A DNA stretch of 64,000 nt from Mycolicibacterium wolinskyi (GCF_002101965.1 NZ_LQQA01000015.1:62001-126000); one strand, 5' to 3'. Counted from the stretch's first letter, positions 25,095 through 34,159 are shown. Numbers and translations: made by a program. The notes: a model not told the origin generated them from the sequence alone.

Positions 25095-25107
25095 GGTCAA
25101 CTCCTTG

Positions 25108-26460
25108 TCAGAGATTCGCAAAGCCGTCGCGTACGACCTCGAAGGCCTCGGCGAGCAGGTCGTCGGAAATGGTCAGCGGTGGCAGGAAGCGTAGGACATT
25201 GCCGAAAGTTCCTGCCGTCAAGGTCAATACCCCGTTGGCCTGGCAGTGCCGCGTAAGTGCGGCAACGGCCTCGCGGTTGGGTTCGCGCGTGCGGGGCTGC
25301 ACCAGCTCGGCGGCGATCATGGCGCCGCGGCCACGGATGTCGCCGATGACGTCGGTGGTGGCGGCGATCTCGCGCAGTTGTCGGACCATCAGATCGCCGA
25401 TCGCGCGGGCGCGCTCGATCAGACCGCCCGTCTCGATCTCCTCGAACACACCGAGTGCGGCGGCGCACGCGACCGGGTTGCCGCTGTAGGTGCCGCCGAT
25501 GCCGCCCGCGTGTGCGGCGTCCATGATGTCGGCGCGGCCGGTGACCGCGGCCAGCGGCATACCGCCGGCCAGTCCCTTGGCCGTGGTGATCAGGTCGGGC
25601 ACCAGGCCTTCGTGTTCGCAGGCGAACCAGGCGCCGGTGCGGGCGATGCCCGTCTGAACCTCGTCGGCGACAAGCAGGATCCCGCGGTCGCGGCAGAAGT
25701 CGGCCACCTTCGCGAGGAACCCTTCGGCCGGCACGATGAACCCGCCCTCGCCCTGGATGGGTTCGACCACAACGCAGGCGACGGCGTCGGCGCCGAGCTG
25801 GGCGTCGACGAGCTGGGTGAACTGGCTGAAGGCTTCGGCGGCGCAATTCTCGGGTCCCGACGGCCACCGGTACGGGTAGGCCATCGGTGCCCGGTACACC
25901 TCGGGGGCGAATGGCCCGAACCCGTGCTTGTACGGCTGGTTCTTGGCCGTCATGGTCATGGTCAGCAACGAGCGGCCGTGGAACGCATGGTCGAACACCA
26001 CGACCGCTGGGCGGCCGGTGGCCGCGCGCGCGTATTTGACGGCGTTCTCGACAGCTTCGCTGCCGGTGTTGAACAGCGCGGTGCGCTTCTCGTGGTCACC
26101 CGGCGTGTGCCGGTTCAACGCCTCGGCGACCTCGATGTACGGCTCGTACGGGGTGGCCAGAAAGCACGTGTGGGTGTACTGCGCGAGCTGCGCGGCCGCC
26201 TTGGAGACGACGGCCGGCGCGGCATTGCCGACGGTGGTGACGGCGATGCCGCTGCCGAGGTCGATGAAGGAGTTGTCGTCCACGTCGACCACGACACCGC
26301 CGCCTGCCGCGGCCACGTACACCCCGGCCGCGCTCGCCAGCCCGGCCGGCAGTGCCGCTGCGCGGCGTTCGGCCAGTTCGAGCGAGCGGGGGCCGGGTAT
26401 GTCGGTGCGGACGCGGCGCACTTGCTGCAGTGCGGGTCCGCCCACCAGAGACGCAGTCAT
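25108..26460 (-). CDS. gabT: 4-aminobutyrate / 5-aminovalerate aminotransferase
   Basis: The 450-residue class III PLP aminotransferase has FNTGSEAVENAVKYAR, HAFHGRSLLTMTMTAK, EPIQGEGGF, the cofactor Asp in LLVADEVQTGIARTG and the Schiff-base Lys in TTAKGLAGGMPLAAV. GabT enzymes transfer the terminal amino group of GABA, and often 5-aminovalerate, to 2-oxoglutarate, giving succinate or glutarate semialdehyde. It heads the gabT, gcdH, aldehyde dehydrogenase, CoA transferase series. The gap to the upstream flavoprotein gene is 52 bases and may hold a promoter. Confidence 0.9.
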   Translation of the reverse strand: MTASLVGGPALQQVRRVRTDIPGPRSLELAERRAAALPAGLASAAGVYVAAAGGGVVVDVDDNSFIDLGSGIAVTTVGNAAPAVVSKAAAQLAQYTHTCFLATPYEPYIEVAEALNRHTPGDHEKRTALFNTGSEAVENAVKYARAATGRPAVVVFDHAFHGRSLLTMTMTAKNQPYKHGFGPFAPEVYRAPMAYPYRWPSGPENCAAEAFSQFTQLVDAQLGADAVACVVVEPIQGEGGFIVPAEGFLAKVADFCRDRGILLVADEVQTGIARTGAWFACEHEGLVPDLITTAKGLAGGMPLAAVTGRADIMDAAHAGGIGGTYSGNPVACAAALGVFEEIETGGLIERARAIGDLMVRQLREIAATTDVIGDIRGRGAMIAAELVQPRTREPNREAVAALTRHCQANGVLTLTAGTFGNVLRFLPPLTISDDLLAEAFEVVRDGFANL

Positions 26461-26512
26461 GCGTCCAGGCTAGGCCCGCCTACCCGATCAGCCGATGGCC
26501 GATCCGTACAGC

Positions 26513-27694
26513 TCAGGAGTGAAGGCTGTCCAACCTGGCGATAGCGGGTCGGGTGCCACCCTTCGGCCAGACCGTCGAGCCCGGCTTACGAGCCTCGCGG
26601 CGGATGCCCCAAAGCGTGCCCTTGGTGACCGCCTCCTTGAGCGAGCCGGCGATGCGGCTGCCGATCCGGCCGCCGAGATAGATGTTGACCGGGCTGTCGT
26701 CTTTGCGGGTGAGCTGGAAATGCGCTGCTCGCCGGCCCAGGCCGACATTGGTGGCCATGTACGCCAGGCTGAGCAGGCCGGGCTCGACGCCGGCGATACG
26801 GCTGAGGACCGTGTCCGCAGCGGTGGCGGCCGTCGGACCTGCCGTATAGCAGCTCATCCGCAGCGGTTGTCCCGACGGGGCGACCGCGTCGCCTGCCGCC
26901 ACGATGCGGTCGTCGTCGACGCTGGTCAGTGTTTCGTCGGTCAGCAGCCTGCCCAACGGGTCGGTGCGCAGCCCACTGCGCACGGCGAGATCGGGTACAC
27001 CGAACCCCGCGGTCCACACCGTGACGGCGCTCGGCAGGTCGGTGCCGTCGGCAAGCACCACACTGTCGGGGCGCACCTCGGCCACCACGCCGGACTCGAC
27101 CACACCGACACCGTGTTTGGTCAGCCAGTTGGCGACCGAGCGCCGGGCGGGTTCGGAGAACGACGGAGCGAGCTTGCCGCCGCAGGCCAGGATGACCTTG
27201 TGGCCCTGTTCGGCGAGTTCGGCCGCCGTCTCGATCCCGGTGAGGCCACCGCCGACGACGGTGATCCAGGCGTCCGGGCCCAGGTCGGCGATGGCGCTGC
27301 GAAGCCGGGCGGCGTGCTCCAATTCCGCTAGGGGATAAGCGAACTCGGCGGCGCCGGGAACCGTTGCCGGAGTGGCGCCCGTGCTGCCGACCGCGTAGAC
27401 GAGGTAGTCGTAGGTGAGCGCGCGGCCCGAGGCCAGATGCACTGTCCGCGCGGACGCGTCGATACGGTCGGCGTTGTCGACCACCAGATCGACCCGGCGG
27501 CCCAGAAGCGCGCCGTAGTCGGCCGTGGCGTCGCCGGTGCCCGCGGCGAACTGGTGCAATCGCAGGCGCTGGACGAATCGCGGGCGCGGATTGACGAGCG
27601 TGATGTCGATATCGCTGTTCTGCTGCAGCCGGTTGGCCGCCAGTGTTCCGGCATAGCCACCGCCGATGACGACGACGTGCGTGCGGGCGTTCAT
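26513..27694 (-). CDS. NDH-2-like FAD-dependent pyridine nucleotide oxidoreductase
   Basis: The 393-residue flavoprotein starts with the FAD motif VVVIGGGYAGTLAANRL, has a second nucleotide fold in ITVVGGGLTGIETAAELAEQG, and AAGDAVAPSGQPLRMSCYTAGP near the end. It resembles type II NADH:quinone dehydrogenases and the related mycobacterial pyridine nucleotide-disulphide oxidoreductases. It is shorter than true NDH-2 (about 450-460 residues) and lacks an obvious hydrophobic C-terminal anchor. AGGAG lies before ATG 27694. It is read in the same direction as gabT, 52 bases ahead, but need not belong to the amine pathway. Confidence 0.8.
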   Translation of the reverse strand: MNARTHVVVIGGGYAGTLAANRLQQNSDIDITLVNPRPRFVQRLRLHQFAAGTGDATADYGALLGRRVDLVVDNADRIDASARTVHLASGRALTYDYLVYAVGSTGATPATVPGAAEFAYPLAELEHAARLRSAIADLGPDAWITVVGGGLTGIETAAELAEQGHKVILACGGKLAPSFSEPARRSVANWLTKHGVGVVESGVVAEVRPDSVVLADGTDLPSAVTVWTAGFGVPDLAVRSGLRTDPLGRLLTDETLTSVDDDRIVAAGDAVAPSGQPLRMSCYTAGPTAATAADTVLSRIAGVEPGLLSLAYMATNVGLGRRAAHFQLTRKDDSPVNIYLGGRIGSRIAGSLKEAVTKGTLWGIRREARKPGSTVWPKGGTRPAIARLDSLHS

Positions 27695-27817
27695 GGTGTC
27701 TCCTGTCCTCACGGGTTTCGTGCACACCAGATGCCGCCCACCGCCGAACTGTGACACGGTGTGACGGGAGTCACTGTCATGTCTCGGCGGAGCGCACACA
27801 CGGGTTACCGTGACTGC

Positions 27818-28084
27818 ATGAGCGGCCAGCGAGTTCCCGGAGGCGTCGTGCACAACCTTCCCGCGGACCTGCGGGAGGCGCTGATCGGCAACGGCACGGC
27901 CCTGGCGGCGTGGAAGGACATCACGCCGCTCGCGCGCAACGAGTTCATCTGCTGGGTCGAAGACGCCAAGCAGCAGGCGACTCGTGAGCGCCGGATCCGG
28001 CGCACCCAGGAGGAATTGGAGGAGGGCATGCGCCGGCCGTGCTGCTGGCCCGGCTGCAAGCACCGCGAGCGCAACGGCCGCTAG
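27818..28084 (+). CDS. YdeI/OmdA C-terminal-like small protein with cysteine-rich tail
   Basis: The 88-residue protein carries the helical motif of the YdeI/OmpD-associated C-terminal domain: LPADLREALIGNGTALAAWKD, ITPLARNEFICWVEDAKQQ and TRERRIRRTQEELEEGMRR. It ends in PCCWPGCKHRERNGR, with three Cys and a His that could bind a metal. The function of this domain is unclear. It starts at ATG 27818 with no strong ribosome site. Its TAG stop shares the bases CTAG (28081-28084) with the TAG stop of the convergent mmpL gene. Confidence 0.7.
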   Translation: MSGQRVPGGVVHNLPADLREALIGNGTALAAWKDITPLARNEFICWVEDAKQQATRERRIRRTQEELEEGMRRPCCWPGCKHRERNGR

Positions 28085-30948
28085 CGGTCGACCGCGGCTC
28101 TCCGCCGCAGGATGTTCTCGGGCCACCAGAACCAGCGACCGGTAAGGGACGCGATGGCGGGGATGACATAGGAGCGCACGATCAGGGTGTCCAGGAAGAG
28201 GCCGATGCCGACGACGGTGCCGATCTGGGCGATGTTGTGGGCCGAACTGGCGAGCATGCCGAACATCGTGAGCCCGAAGACAAGTCCGGCGGTGGTGACG
28301 ACGCCACCGGTGTTGACCATGGATCGGATGATGCCGGTTTTGATCCCCGCGGGAAGCTCTTCTTTGAAGCGCGCGACCAGCAGTAGGTTGTAATCGGCGC
28401 CGACGGCGACCAGGAACGTGAATGCTATCGGCGCGACCGACCAGTGCAGCGGATTGTCCAGCAGGTGCTGCCAGATGAGGATCGACAGCCCGAGCGCGGA
28501 CAGATAAGCGATTGCCACCGTTGAGATCACGGTGATCGCCGCCACCAGACTGCGCAACAGGATCAGGATCACGCAGAACACGAACGCGAACGCGGCGACC
28601 ACGCTGGTGGTGAAGTCCTCCTCGGTGAAGGCTTCCAGATTGAGCAGCGTGCCGCCGGGCCCGCCGACGCTCACGGTGCTGCCGGCCAGCGATGTGCCCT
28701 TCATCGCCTGCAGCGCAGTCGGAACCAGTTCGGCGGCCACGTCCATGGCTTCCCGGCTGAAGCCTTCCATCTCCGGTGTGACGATCATGCGGGTGACCTT
28801 GCCGTCGGCCGAGAAGAACAACGGCAGGGCGCGATGAAACAGCGGGCTTTCGAACGCCTGGCTCGGCAGGAAGAAGAACTCGTTCGGAGTGCCCTCGGCG
28901 AAGGTGTCACGAATTTCGTTGGTGAACTCGGTGATCTGCGAGATCTGGGGGATGAGCACACCGAGCGCGGCCTGCAACGGTGAGATCAGCTGTGTCAGCT
29001 GGTCGACGAACGATGTGAGGCTTCCGATCTGGGTCGACAACTGGGGCAGCGTCGACGATGCCGTGCGAGCGCCGTCGGCCAGTCCGGTGATCGGCGCGTT
29101 GATGCGGTCGACGTCGTCGAGGAGCGCGAACCCGGTGAGCACCGATTGGCACGGTGCCAGGGTTTGGCAATTGGGCAGCGAGCCGATGAACTGCCGTGCC
29201 GGTTCGGCCGTGCCGCGGATGTCAGCGAGTTTCGTTGTCACATCGGTGAGCTGTGACTGCAACTGCGCAGCACTGTCGTTGACCCGGTCGAAGCCTTGAT
29301 TGGTGTCGGTCAACGCTTTTCGCGCGCCCGAGATCGTCCCGTTCAGCCGGCCGAGAAGTGCGCCGAGCGCGTTGAGATCGTCGAGCCGTTGCGTCAGCAG
29401 CGACGTGATCTGGTCGATGCGGTTGCCGATGTATCCGGCCTGATTGGGCAGGGTCGCCTGCTCCAGTGGTACGCCGAGCGGGCGGGTGATGCCTTGGACG
29501 TTGTCGATGCCGCGGATCTGCAGGATCGCGTTGGTGACCTTGGCCAGTGCGAGCAGATCGGCCGGGTTGCGCATGTCATGATCGGCTTCGATCAGAAACA
29601 GACTGGGCGCCATGATGTTCGGTGGAAAATGGCGGTCGGCCGCGGCGAACCCGAGGTTCGCCGGGGTGTCGCCGGGCTGCGTGATGCGCTCGTTGTAGCT
29701 GACACGCAGTGTGGGCACCAGCAGCATCAGCACGATGAGAACCGACATCGCACCCACCAGGACGGGGCCCGGCCAGCGGACGACCGTGGTGGCGATGCGC
29801 CGCCACCGCCGCAGCGACGGTTGAGGTTTGGGTTCGAAGAATCCCAGGCGGCTGCCGAGCGCGAGCAGGGCAGGGCCGAGCGTCAGGGCGGCGGCCAGTG
29901 TCGCCGCGATGCCGATCGTGCAGGGCAGACCCGCCGTGCTGAAAATCGCCAGGCGCGTCACGCACATGCACGCCGTCGCACCGGCGACCGTGATCCCGGA
30001 AGCCAGGATGATGTGCTGTGTGCCGCGCATCGCGGTGTAGTAGGCACTGGCCGGGTCTTCCCCGGCGCGACGGGCTTCTTGGTACCGGCCGAGCAGGAAG
30101 ATGCCGTAATCGGTTCCGGCGCCGAGGACGATGACCAACAGCAGCGCGGACGCGAAGATGGACACGCCGATGATTCCGTGGTCGCCGAGGAATGCGACGA
30201 GTGGCCGCGCGACAGCGATGCCCATGCCCACGGTCAAGAGCGGAAGCGCCACGGTGATCGGTGAGCGGTAGACCCAGAACAGGATGATGGCGATCAAGGC
30301 GGCGCAGGTCACCATGATGATCAGAATCGAATCGTTGATCTCGACCAGTTCGTCGTTGACGATCGCCGACGGCCCGGTGACATGCACCTGGATGCCTGGC
30401 GGAGCGGGCATGCCGGCGATGGTGTCGCGCACCGCCTGCGTCGACTCCATGGCCAGCGCCGTGCCCATGTTCCCGGCCAGATTCACCAGCGTGTAGGCAC
30501 TCTTGCCGTCAGCGCTCTCGTTGGCCGCCGCGAAGTCGGGCTCCGACCACAGGTCCAATGCCGACACGACGTGTTCGGTGTCGGCGGTGAGCGTGGCCAA
30601 GAGCTTGTCGTGATACTCGTGGGCCTGCGAGCCGAGCGGCTTGTCACCTTCCAGCAGCACGTAGACGAAGTTGTTGGTACCCGTCTGCCCGAAGTACTGG
30701 CCCATCTTCGAAATCGCCTGCACCGACGGGGCGTCGTCGGGCAGGAAGGACCGGGCGTGCTCCTTGATGACGGTTTCCAGTTGCGGTACCGCAAGATTCA
30801 GCGCCCCCGCAAGCGCGACCCAGCACACGATGACCGGGATCGCCAACACATAGAGCGCGTGGGCGAACCGGGGCCGTCCCGGTTCGCGGCGGAATCGATT
30901 GCGGTCGAACAGAAGTGCGAGTTCGTTGCGCACGTCGTCGATCTTCAT
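28081..30948 (-). CDS. mmpL: MmpL-family RND transporter (complete)
   Basis: The 955-residue MmpL has TM1 near residues 30-55, a first periplasmic domain, a TM2-6 block with [21 protein letters not shown]7, a long second periplasmic domain rich in coiled-coil-like Gln/Leu stretches, and TM8-12 with AVGADYNLLLVARFKEE. The two Asp-Tyr pairs are the proton-relay residues of the family. The size and mmpS partner fit the MmpL4/MmpL5 group. Its ATG overlaps the mmpS stop as ATGA. The substrate is unknown. The divergent TetR at 31495 probably represses it. Confidence 0.94.
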   Translation of the reverse strand: MKIDDVRNELALLFDRNRFRREPGRPRFAHALYVLAIPVIVCWVALAGALNLAVPQLETVIKEHARSFLPDDAPSVQAISKMGQYFGQTGTNNFVYVLLEGDKPLGSQAHEYHDKLLATLTADTEHVVSALDLWSEPDFAAANESADGKSAYTLVNLAGNMGTALAMESTQAVRDTIAGMPAPPGIQVHVTGPSAIVNDELVEINDSILIIMVTCAALIAIILFWVYRSPITVALPLLTVGMGIAVARPLVAFLGDHGIIGVSIFASALLLVIVLGAGTDYGIFLLGRYQEARRAGEDPASAYYTAMRGTQHIILASGITVAGATACMCVTRLAIFSTAGLPCTIGIAATLAAALTLGPALLALGSRLGFFEPKPQPSLRRWRRIATTVVRWPGPVLVGAMSVLIVLMLLVPTLRVSYNERITQPGDTPANLGFAAADRHFPPNIMAPSLFLIEADHDMRNPADLLALAKVTNAILQIRGIDNVQGITRPLGVPLEQATLPNQAGYIGNRIDQITSLLTQRLDDLNALGALLGRLNGTISGARKALTDTNQGFDRVNDSAAQLQSQLTDVTTKLADIRGTAEPARQFIGSLPNCQTLAPCQSVLTGFALLDDVDRINAPITGLADGARTASSTLPQLSTQIGSLTSFVDQLTQLISPLQAALGVLIPQISQITEFTNEIRDTFAEGTPNEFFFLPSQAFESPLFHRALPLFFSADGKVTRMIVTPEMEGFSREAMDVAAELVPTALQAMKGTSLAGSTVSVGGPGGTLLNLEAFTEEDFTTSVVAAFAFVFCVILILLRSLVAAITVISTVAIAYLSALGLSILIWQHLLDNPLHWSVAPIAFTFLVAVGADYNLLLVARFKEELPAGIKTGIIRSMVNTGGVVTTAGLVFGLTMFGMLASSAHNIAQIGTVVGIGLFLDTLIVRSYVIPAIASLTGRWFWWPENILRRRAAVDR

Positions 30949-31358
30949 GACACCAGCACCTGGCAGTTCACGGCTCCCGGTTGGGTTTCCGACTGACGCT
31001 GATCGCGCACCGCGCCGTCGATCACGATCCGGCAGGTCAGGCCGCCTGCCTCGGACTGCGCGATCACGCCGCCCGTCACAGTGAGGCTGCGGGTCTCCAA
31101 CTGCAGTGTCCACGGCAGCGCCACGGTGGTGTTCCGGGCAAACCCGGACTCATCGAGATACGACACCGTCGTCGGCGCCCCGACGGGTCCTTGCACCTCG
31201 TAACTGATCACTTTCACCCGTGATTCGGCCATCGAGGCCGGGCGGCTCGAGTGACCGATGGCGAGATCGGGGATATGGCTCAACCTCAGGCTGGCGATGA
31301 ACAAGCCGGTGGCGGCCAATACGAGCACGACCGTGATCGGCACCCATCGTTGTCGCAT
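30945..31358 (-). CDS. mmpS: MmpS-family membrane accessory protein
   Basis: The 137-residue MmpS has a basic start (MRQRW), one membrane helix near residues 6-24, and a periplasmic domain with VISYEVQGPVGAPTTVSYLDE, LPWTLQLE and a cysteine pair (LTCRI, VNCQV). The ATG at 31358 is preferred to a TTG two codons upstream. Its stop overlaps the mmpL start (ATGA), so the two subunits are made together. The paralogue at 2293 is clearly different in sequence, so the two systems probably carry different substrates. Confidence 0.9.
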   Translation of the reverse strand: MRQRWVPITVVLVLAATGLFIASLRLSHIPDLAIGHSSRPASMAESRVKVISYEVQGPVGAPTTVSYLDESGFARNTTVALPWTLQLETRSLTVTGGVIAQSEAGGLTCRIVIDGAVRDQRQSETQPGAVNCQVLVS

Positions 31359-31404
31359 CGGCAAACCCCCAGCCGCCTCGCGTCAGTACAGCCTCCAGCT
31401 ATAC

Positions 31405-31447
31405 CGATCGGTCTACGTTTGTTTACGGCAAAGTAGTAGACCGATCG
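31405..31447. promoter_or_regulatory. Long dyad operator between mmpS-mmpL and tetR
   Basis: CGATCGGTCTAC (31405-31416) and GTAGACCGATCG (31436-31447) are perfect 12-bp inverted repeats with a 19-base spacer. The left half also contains the palindrome ACCGATCGGT (31403-31412). TAGACC/GGTCTA is the core of LmrA-branch TetR boxes, matching the regulator at 31495. Confidence 0.7.
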
Positions 31448-31494
31448 TGATAGTGTCAATGGGCTGTCGGGGGACGAACAAGAAGGGCTCCACC

Positions 31495-32058
31495 GTGGCC
31501 GTACGAGACCGCCTCATTGCCAGCGCTATTGGGTTGATGCGCCGGCATGGCGTCGCGGGCACCGGAATCTCCGAACTCATCGACCAAGCCGGCATCGCGC
31601 GCCGTTCGTTGTATCTGAACTTTCCGGGCGGCAAGGCCGAGCTGCTCGCCGAGGCGACCGCGGTGGCCGGCCACACCATCACGCAGACCGTCACCGCGCT
31701 GTCCGGGCACGGGCCGGTACGTGCCCTTCAGACGTTCATCCAGGGATGGCGTGACATGCTCGCCGACAGCGAATTCACCGCGGGCTGCCCGATTGTCGCA
31801 GCGGCGTTGGGGCGCACCGAAGCCCCCGAAGTGGCAGAAGCCTCGGGGCAGGTCTTCACCGAGTGGGAGCGCAAGCTCACCGACGAGTTCTGCGCCGCCG
31901 ACATCGAACCGGCGACGGCCCAAGATCTCGCCACCACGACGCTCGCCGCCGTCGAAGGCGCCATCGTGATGGCGATCGCCACCCAGACGGTCACACCGCT
32001 CGATCGCGTCGGGCGGGTGCTCACGGAGTTGATCGGACAGCACGTCGACGTCAGATGA
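31495..32058 (+). CDS. TetR-family regulator, LmrA/YxaF-like, of the second mmpS-mmpL
   Basis: The 187-residue repressor has the DNA-binding segment RRHGVAGTGISELIDQAGIARRSLYLNFPGGKAELL. Its C-terminal domain includes the LmrA-branch FTAGCPIVAAALG. The GTG at 31495 follows AGAAGGG; an ATG at 31459 in frame would add 12 residues and lie next to the operator. It diverges from the mmpS at 31358 and the gap carries a 12-bp dyad. It probably controls both its own gene and the exporter in response to a lipophilic ligand. Confidence 0.87.
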   Translation: MAVRDRLIASAIGLMRRHGVAGTGISELIDQAGIARRSLYLNFPGGKAELLAEATAVAGHTITQTVTALSGHGPVRALQTFIQGWRDMLADSEFTAGCPIVAAALGRTEAPEVAEASGQVFTEWERKLTDEFCAADIEPATAQDLATTTLAAVEGAIVMAIATQTVTPLDRVGRVLTELIGQHVDVR

Positions 32059-32134
32059 CCGCGATGAGCGGTCCGGCCGCCGGGCCGCTGCGGTCGTTAT
32101 GCTCTGTGCGGCGAAAGGCGCAGGAAACTTCACC

Positions 32135-34159
32135 GTGCAGACGACACAAACACATTCAGTTCCCACCCAGCCCATCGAGCGGACGAGACGCGACGACCTG
32201 ACCGGTTTGGCCGGCGTCGCCGTGCTTTTGGTGGTCGTCTGCGGTGTCTGGTTCGGACGGGCGTCCAGTGGCATCGACGTGCTGCTGGTCCTCGCGGGAT
32301 ATGTGGTCGGGGACCGCGTGCTGCGCACCCTCGGCACTGCGCGTGCGGTCGGATTGCGCGACGACTTGGCCTGGGCGGCCCGAAGGCTTTTGCCCGCACT
32401 GGTTCTCGTGCTTGCGGTGTCCGCGGCGTTGACGGTGATCGTGCAACCGCAAACGCGTTGGGAGGCGTTCGCCGATCAGACCCTGGCGAGTCTGGGTTTC
32501 CACCAGAATTGGTTGTTGATCTGGACGGCAAGCGACTACCTGCAGGCCAGTGAGGCGGTAACGCCACTTCAGCACATGTGGATCGTGTCGCTCGCGGGGC
32601 AATTCGTGGTCTTCATGCTCGTACTCGCCGGGATGGTGACCCTCGCAACCGTACGGGCCGGTCACCGCCATCGGCGGAAACTCTTCGTGGCGGCAGCAGC
32701 TTCGGCGATGATCGCGTCGTTCGGCTACGCCGTTGTCGAGCACACGGGCGATCAGTTGACCGCCTACTACAGCACCCTCACCCGGGCATGGGAGCCGTTG
32801 GCCGGTGTCATGTCCGCGGCGGTTGCGTCGCGCATTCACTGGCCGCGCTCGCTGCGTGCGGTCACCGCGGCCGTCGGGTTGTCGGCAATTGTGTTGTGTG
32901 GCCTGCTGGTAAACGGAGCCGTGCCGTACCCGAGCATGTGGTCGCTGATATCGGTCGGTGCGACGGTGGTGATCAACCTCAGCGGCGCGCAGGGTGTCAC
33001 GACGGCGAACGAATTCCTCGGCAGCCCAGCGTTGGTGGCATTGGGATGGCTGGCTTATCCGGCGTATCTGTGGCATTGGCCGTTGCTGATCTTCTGGCTC
33101 GCCCACACCAACAACGATGCCGTCGGACTCGTCGACGGCGGCGTCGTCATCGTGCTGACGGTCGTGGTGGCCTACCTGACCACGCGCCTGCGTCCGGCGA
33201 GGCTGCTCTCGGGCTCGTTGATCCTTCTCGCCGTCGTGGTGCTCGCCGGCCTGTCGATGGGCTGGCGCGGGCACGTCGCCCAAGCCCGCTCCAACGGCGT
33301 GGAGCTGACGACGTTGTCGGCGCGGGACTATCCGGGCGCACACGCGTTGCTCGACCAGCGCAGGGTTGCCAAGCTGCCGATGCGTCCCACTGCGTTGGAG
33401 GCGTCGGGCGACGTGCCGCCGTCCACCGTCGACGCATGTGTCACGGGATTCGACGGCTCGGATGTCGTCAGTTGCGTATACGGCAATCCCAAGGCGCACC
33501 GCACCATTGCGTTGGCCGGGGGATCGCATTCAGAGCATTGGCTCACCGCTCTGCACCTGATCGGGCGACAACACGGCTTCAAGGTGACGACGTATTTGAA
33601 GTTGGGCTGCCCGCTCACCACCAAGGAGGTGCCGCTCATCGCAGGGCCGTTCGAGCCCTACCCGTCGTGCCGGGCGTGGTCGGACAATGCGCTGGCGCGC
33701 ATCATCGCCGACCGGCCGGACTATGTGTTCTTCACGACCACCCGGCCGATACTCAACGGCCCAGGCGATTACGTACCCGATTACTACCTCGGTATCTGGG
33801 ATGAGTTGTCCGCCAACGGAATTCCCATGCTTGGGATACGGGATACACCGTGGATGCTGCGCGAGGGCATGTTCTTCTCGCCCGTCGACTGTCTGTCCGC
33901 GGGCGGCGACGCCGACACCTGCGGGTCGCCCCGCCAGGAAGCGCTGGCCGGCCGCAATCCCACACTGGATCACCTCGCCGACCATCCGTTGTTAAAGCCG
34001 CTCGACCTCAGTGACGCAGTCTGTCGCGAGGACATCTGCCGGGCCGTCGAGGGTAACGTGCTGATCTATCACGACGCCCACCACCTGTCCGCGACGTATG
34101 TGCGGACGCTCGCCGACGAACTCGCCCGTCAACTCTCGGACGCCACGAGGTGGTGGTGA
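32135..34159 (+). CDS. Membrane acyltransferase-3 / SGNH fusion protein with altered acyltransferase motifs
   Basis: The 674-residue protein has about 10 membrane helices of the acyltransferase-3 type (residues about 20-390), then an extracytoplasmic SGNH domain. The SGNH part looks intact: nucleophile Ser in LAGGSHSEHW and the Asp-His pair in YHDAHHLSATY. In the membrane part, the conserved His after TM1 is replaced by Cys36 (LLVVVCGVW), and the usual SvEeQF motif reads VSLAGQF. Family members O-acylate sugars or cell-wall polymers. The GTG at 32135 follows AGGAAA. It is read downstream of the TetR but with its own 76-base gap. Confidence 0.82.
   Translation: MQTTQTHSVPTQPIERTRRDDLTGLAGVAVLLVVVCGVWFGRASSGIDVLLVLAGYVVGDRVLRTLGTARAVGLRDDLAWAARRLLPALVLVLAVSAALTVIVQPQTRWEAFADQTLASLGFHQNWLLIWTASDYLQASEAVTPLQHMWIVSLAGQFVVFMLVLAGMVTLATVRAGHRHRRKLFVAAAASAMIASFGYAVVEHTGDQLTAYYSTLTRAWEPLAGVMSAAVASRIHWPRSLRAVTAAVGLSAIVLCGLLVNGAVPYPSMWSLISVGATVVINLSGAQGVTTANEFLGSPALVALGWLAYPAYLWHWPLLIFWLAHTNNDAVGLVDGGVVIVLTVVVAYLTTRLRPARLLSGSLILLAVVVLAGLSMGWRGHVAQARSNGVELTTLSARDYPGAHALLDQRRVAKLPMRPTALEASGDVPPSTVDACVTGFDGSDVVSCVYGNPKAHRTIALAGGSHSEHWLTALHLIGRQHGFKVTTYLKLGCPLTTKEVPLIAGPFEPYPSCRAWSDNALARIIADRPDYVFFTTTRPILNGPGDYVPDYYLGIWDELSANGIPMLGIRDTPWMLREGMFFSPVDCLSAGGDADTCGSPRQEALAGRNPTLDHLADHPLLKPLDLSDAVCREDICRAVEGNVLIYHDAHHLSATYVRTLADELARQLSDATRWW

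Noticed and set aside
27695..28126. Open upstream extension of the NDH-2-like gene
   Set aside because: The frame stays open but runs antisense through the YdeI-like gene and lacks conserved residues. ATG 27694 has a good ribosome site and starts just before the FAD motif.
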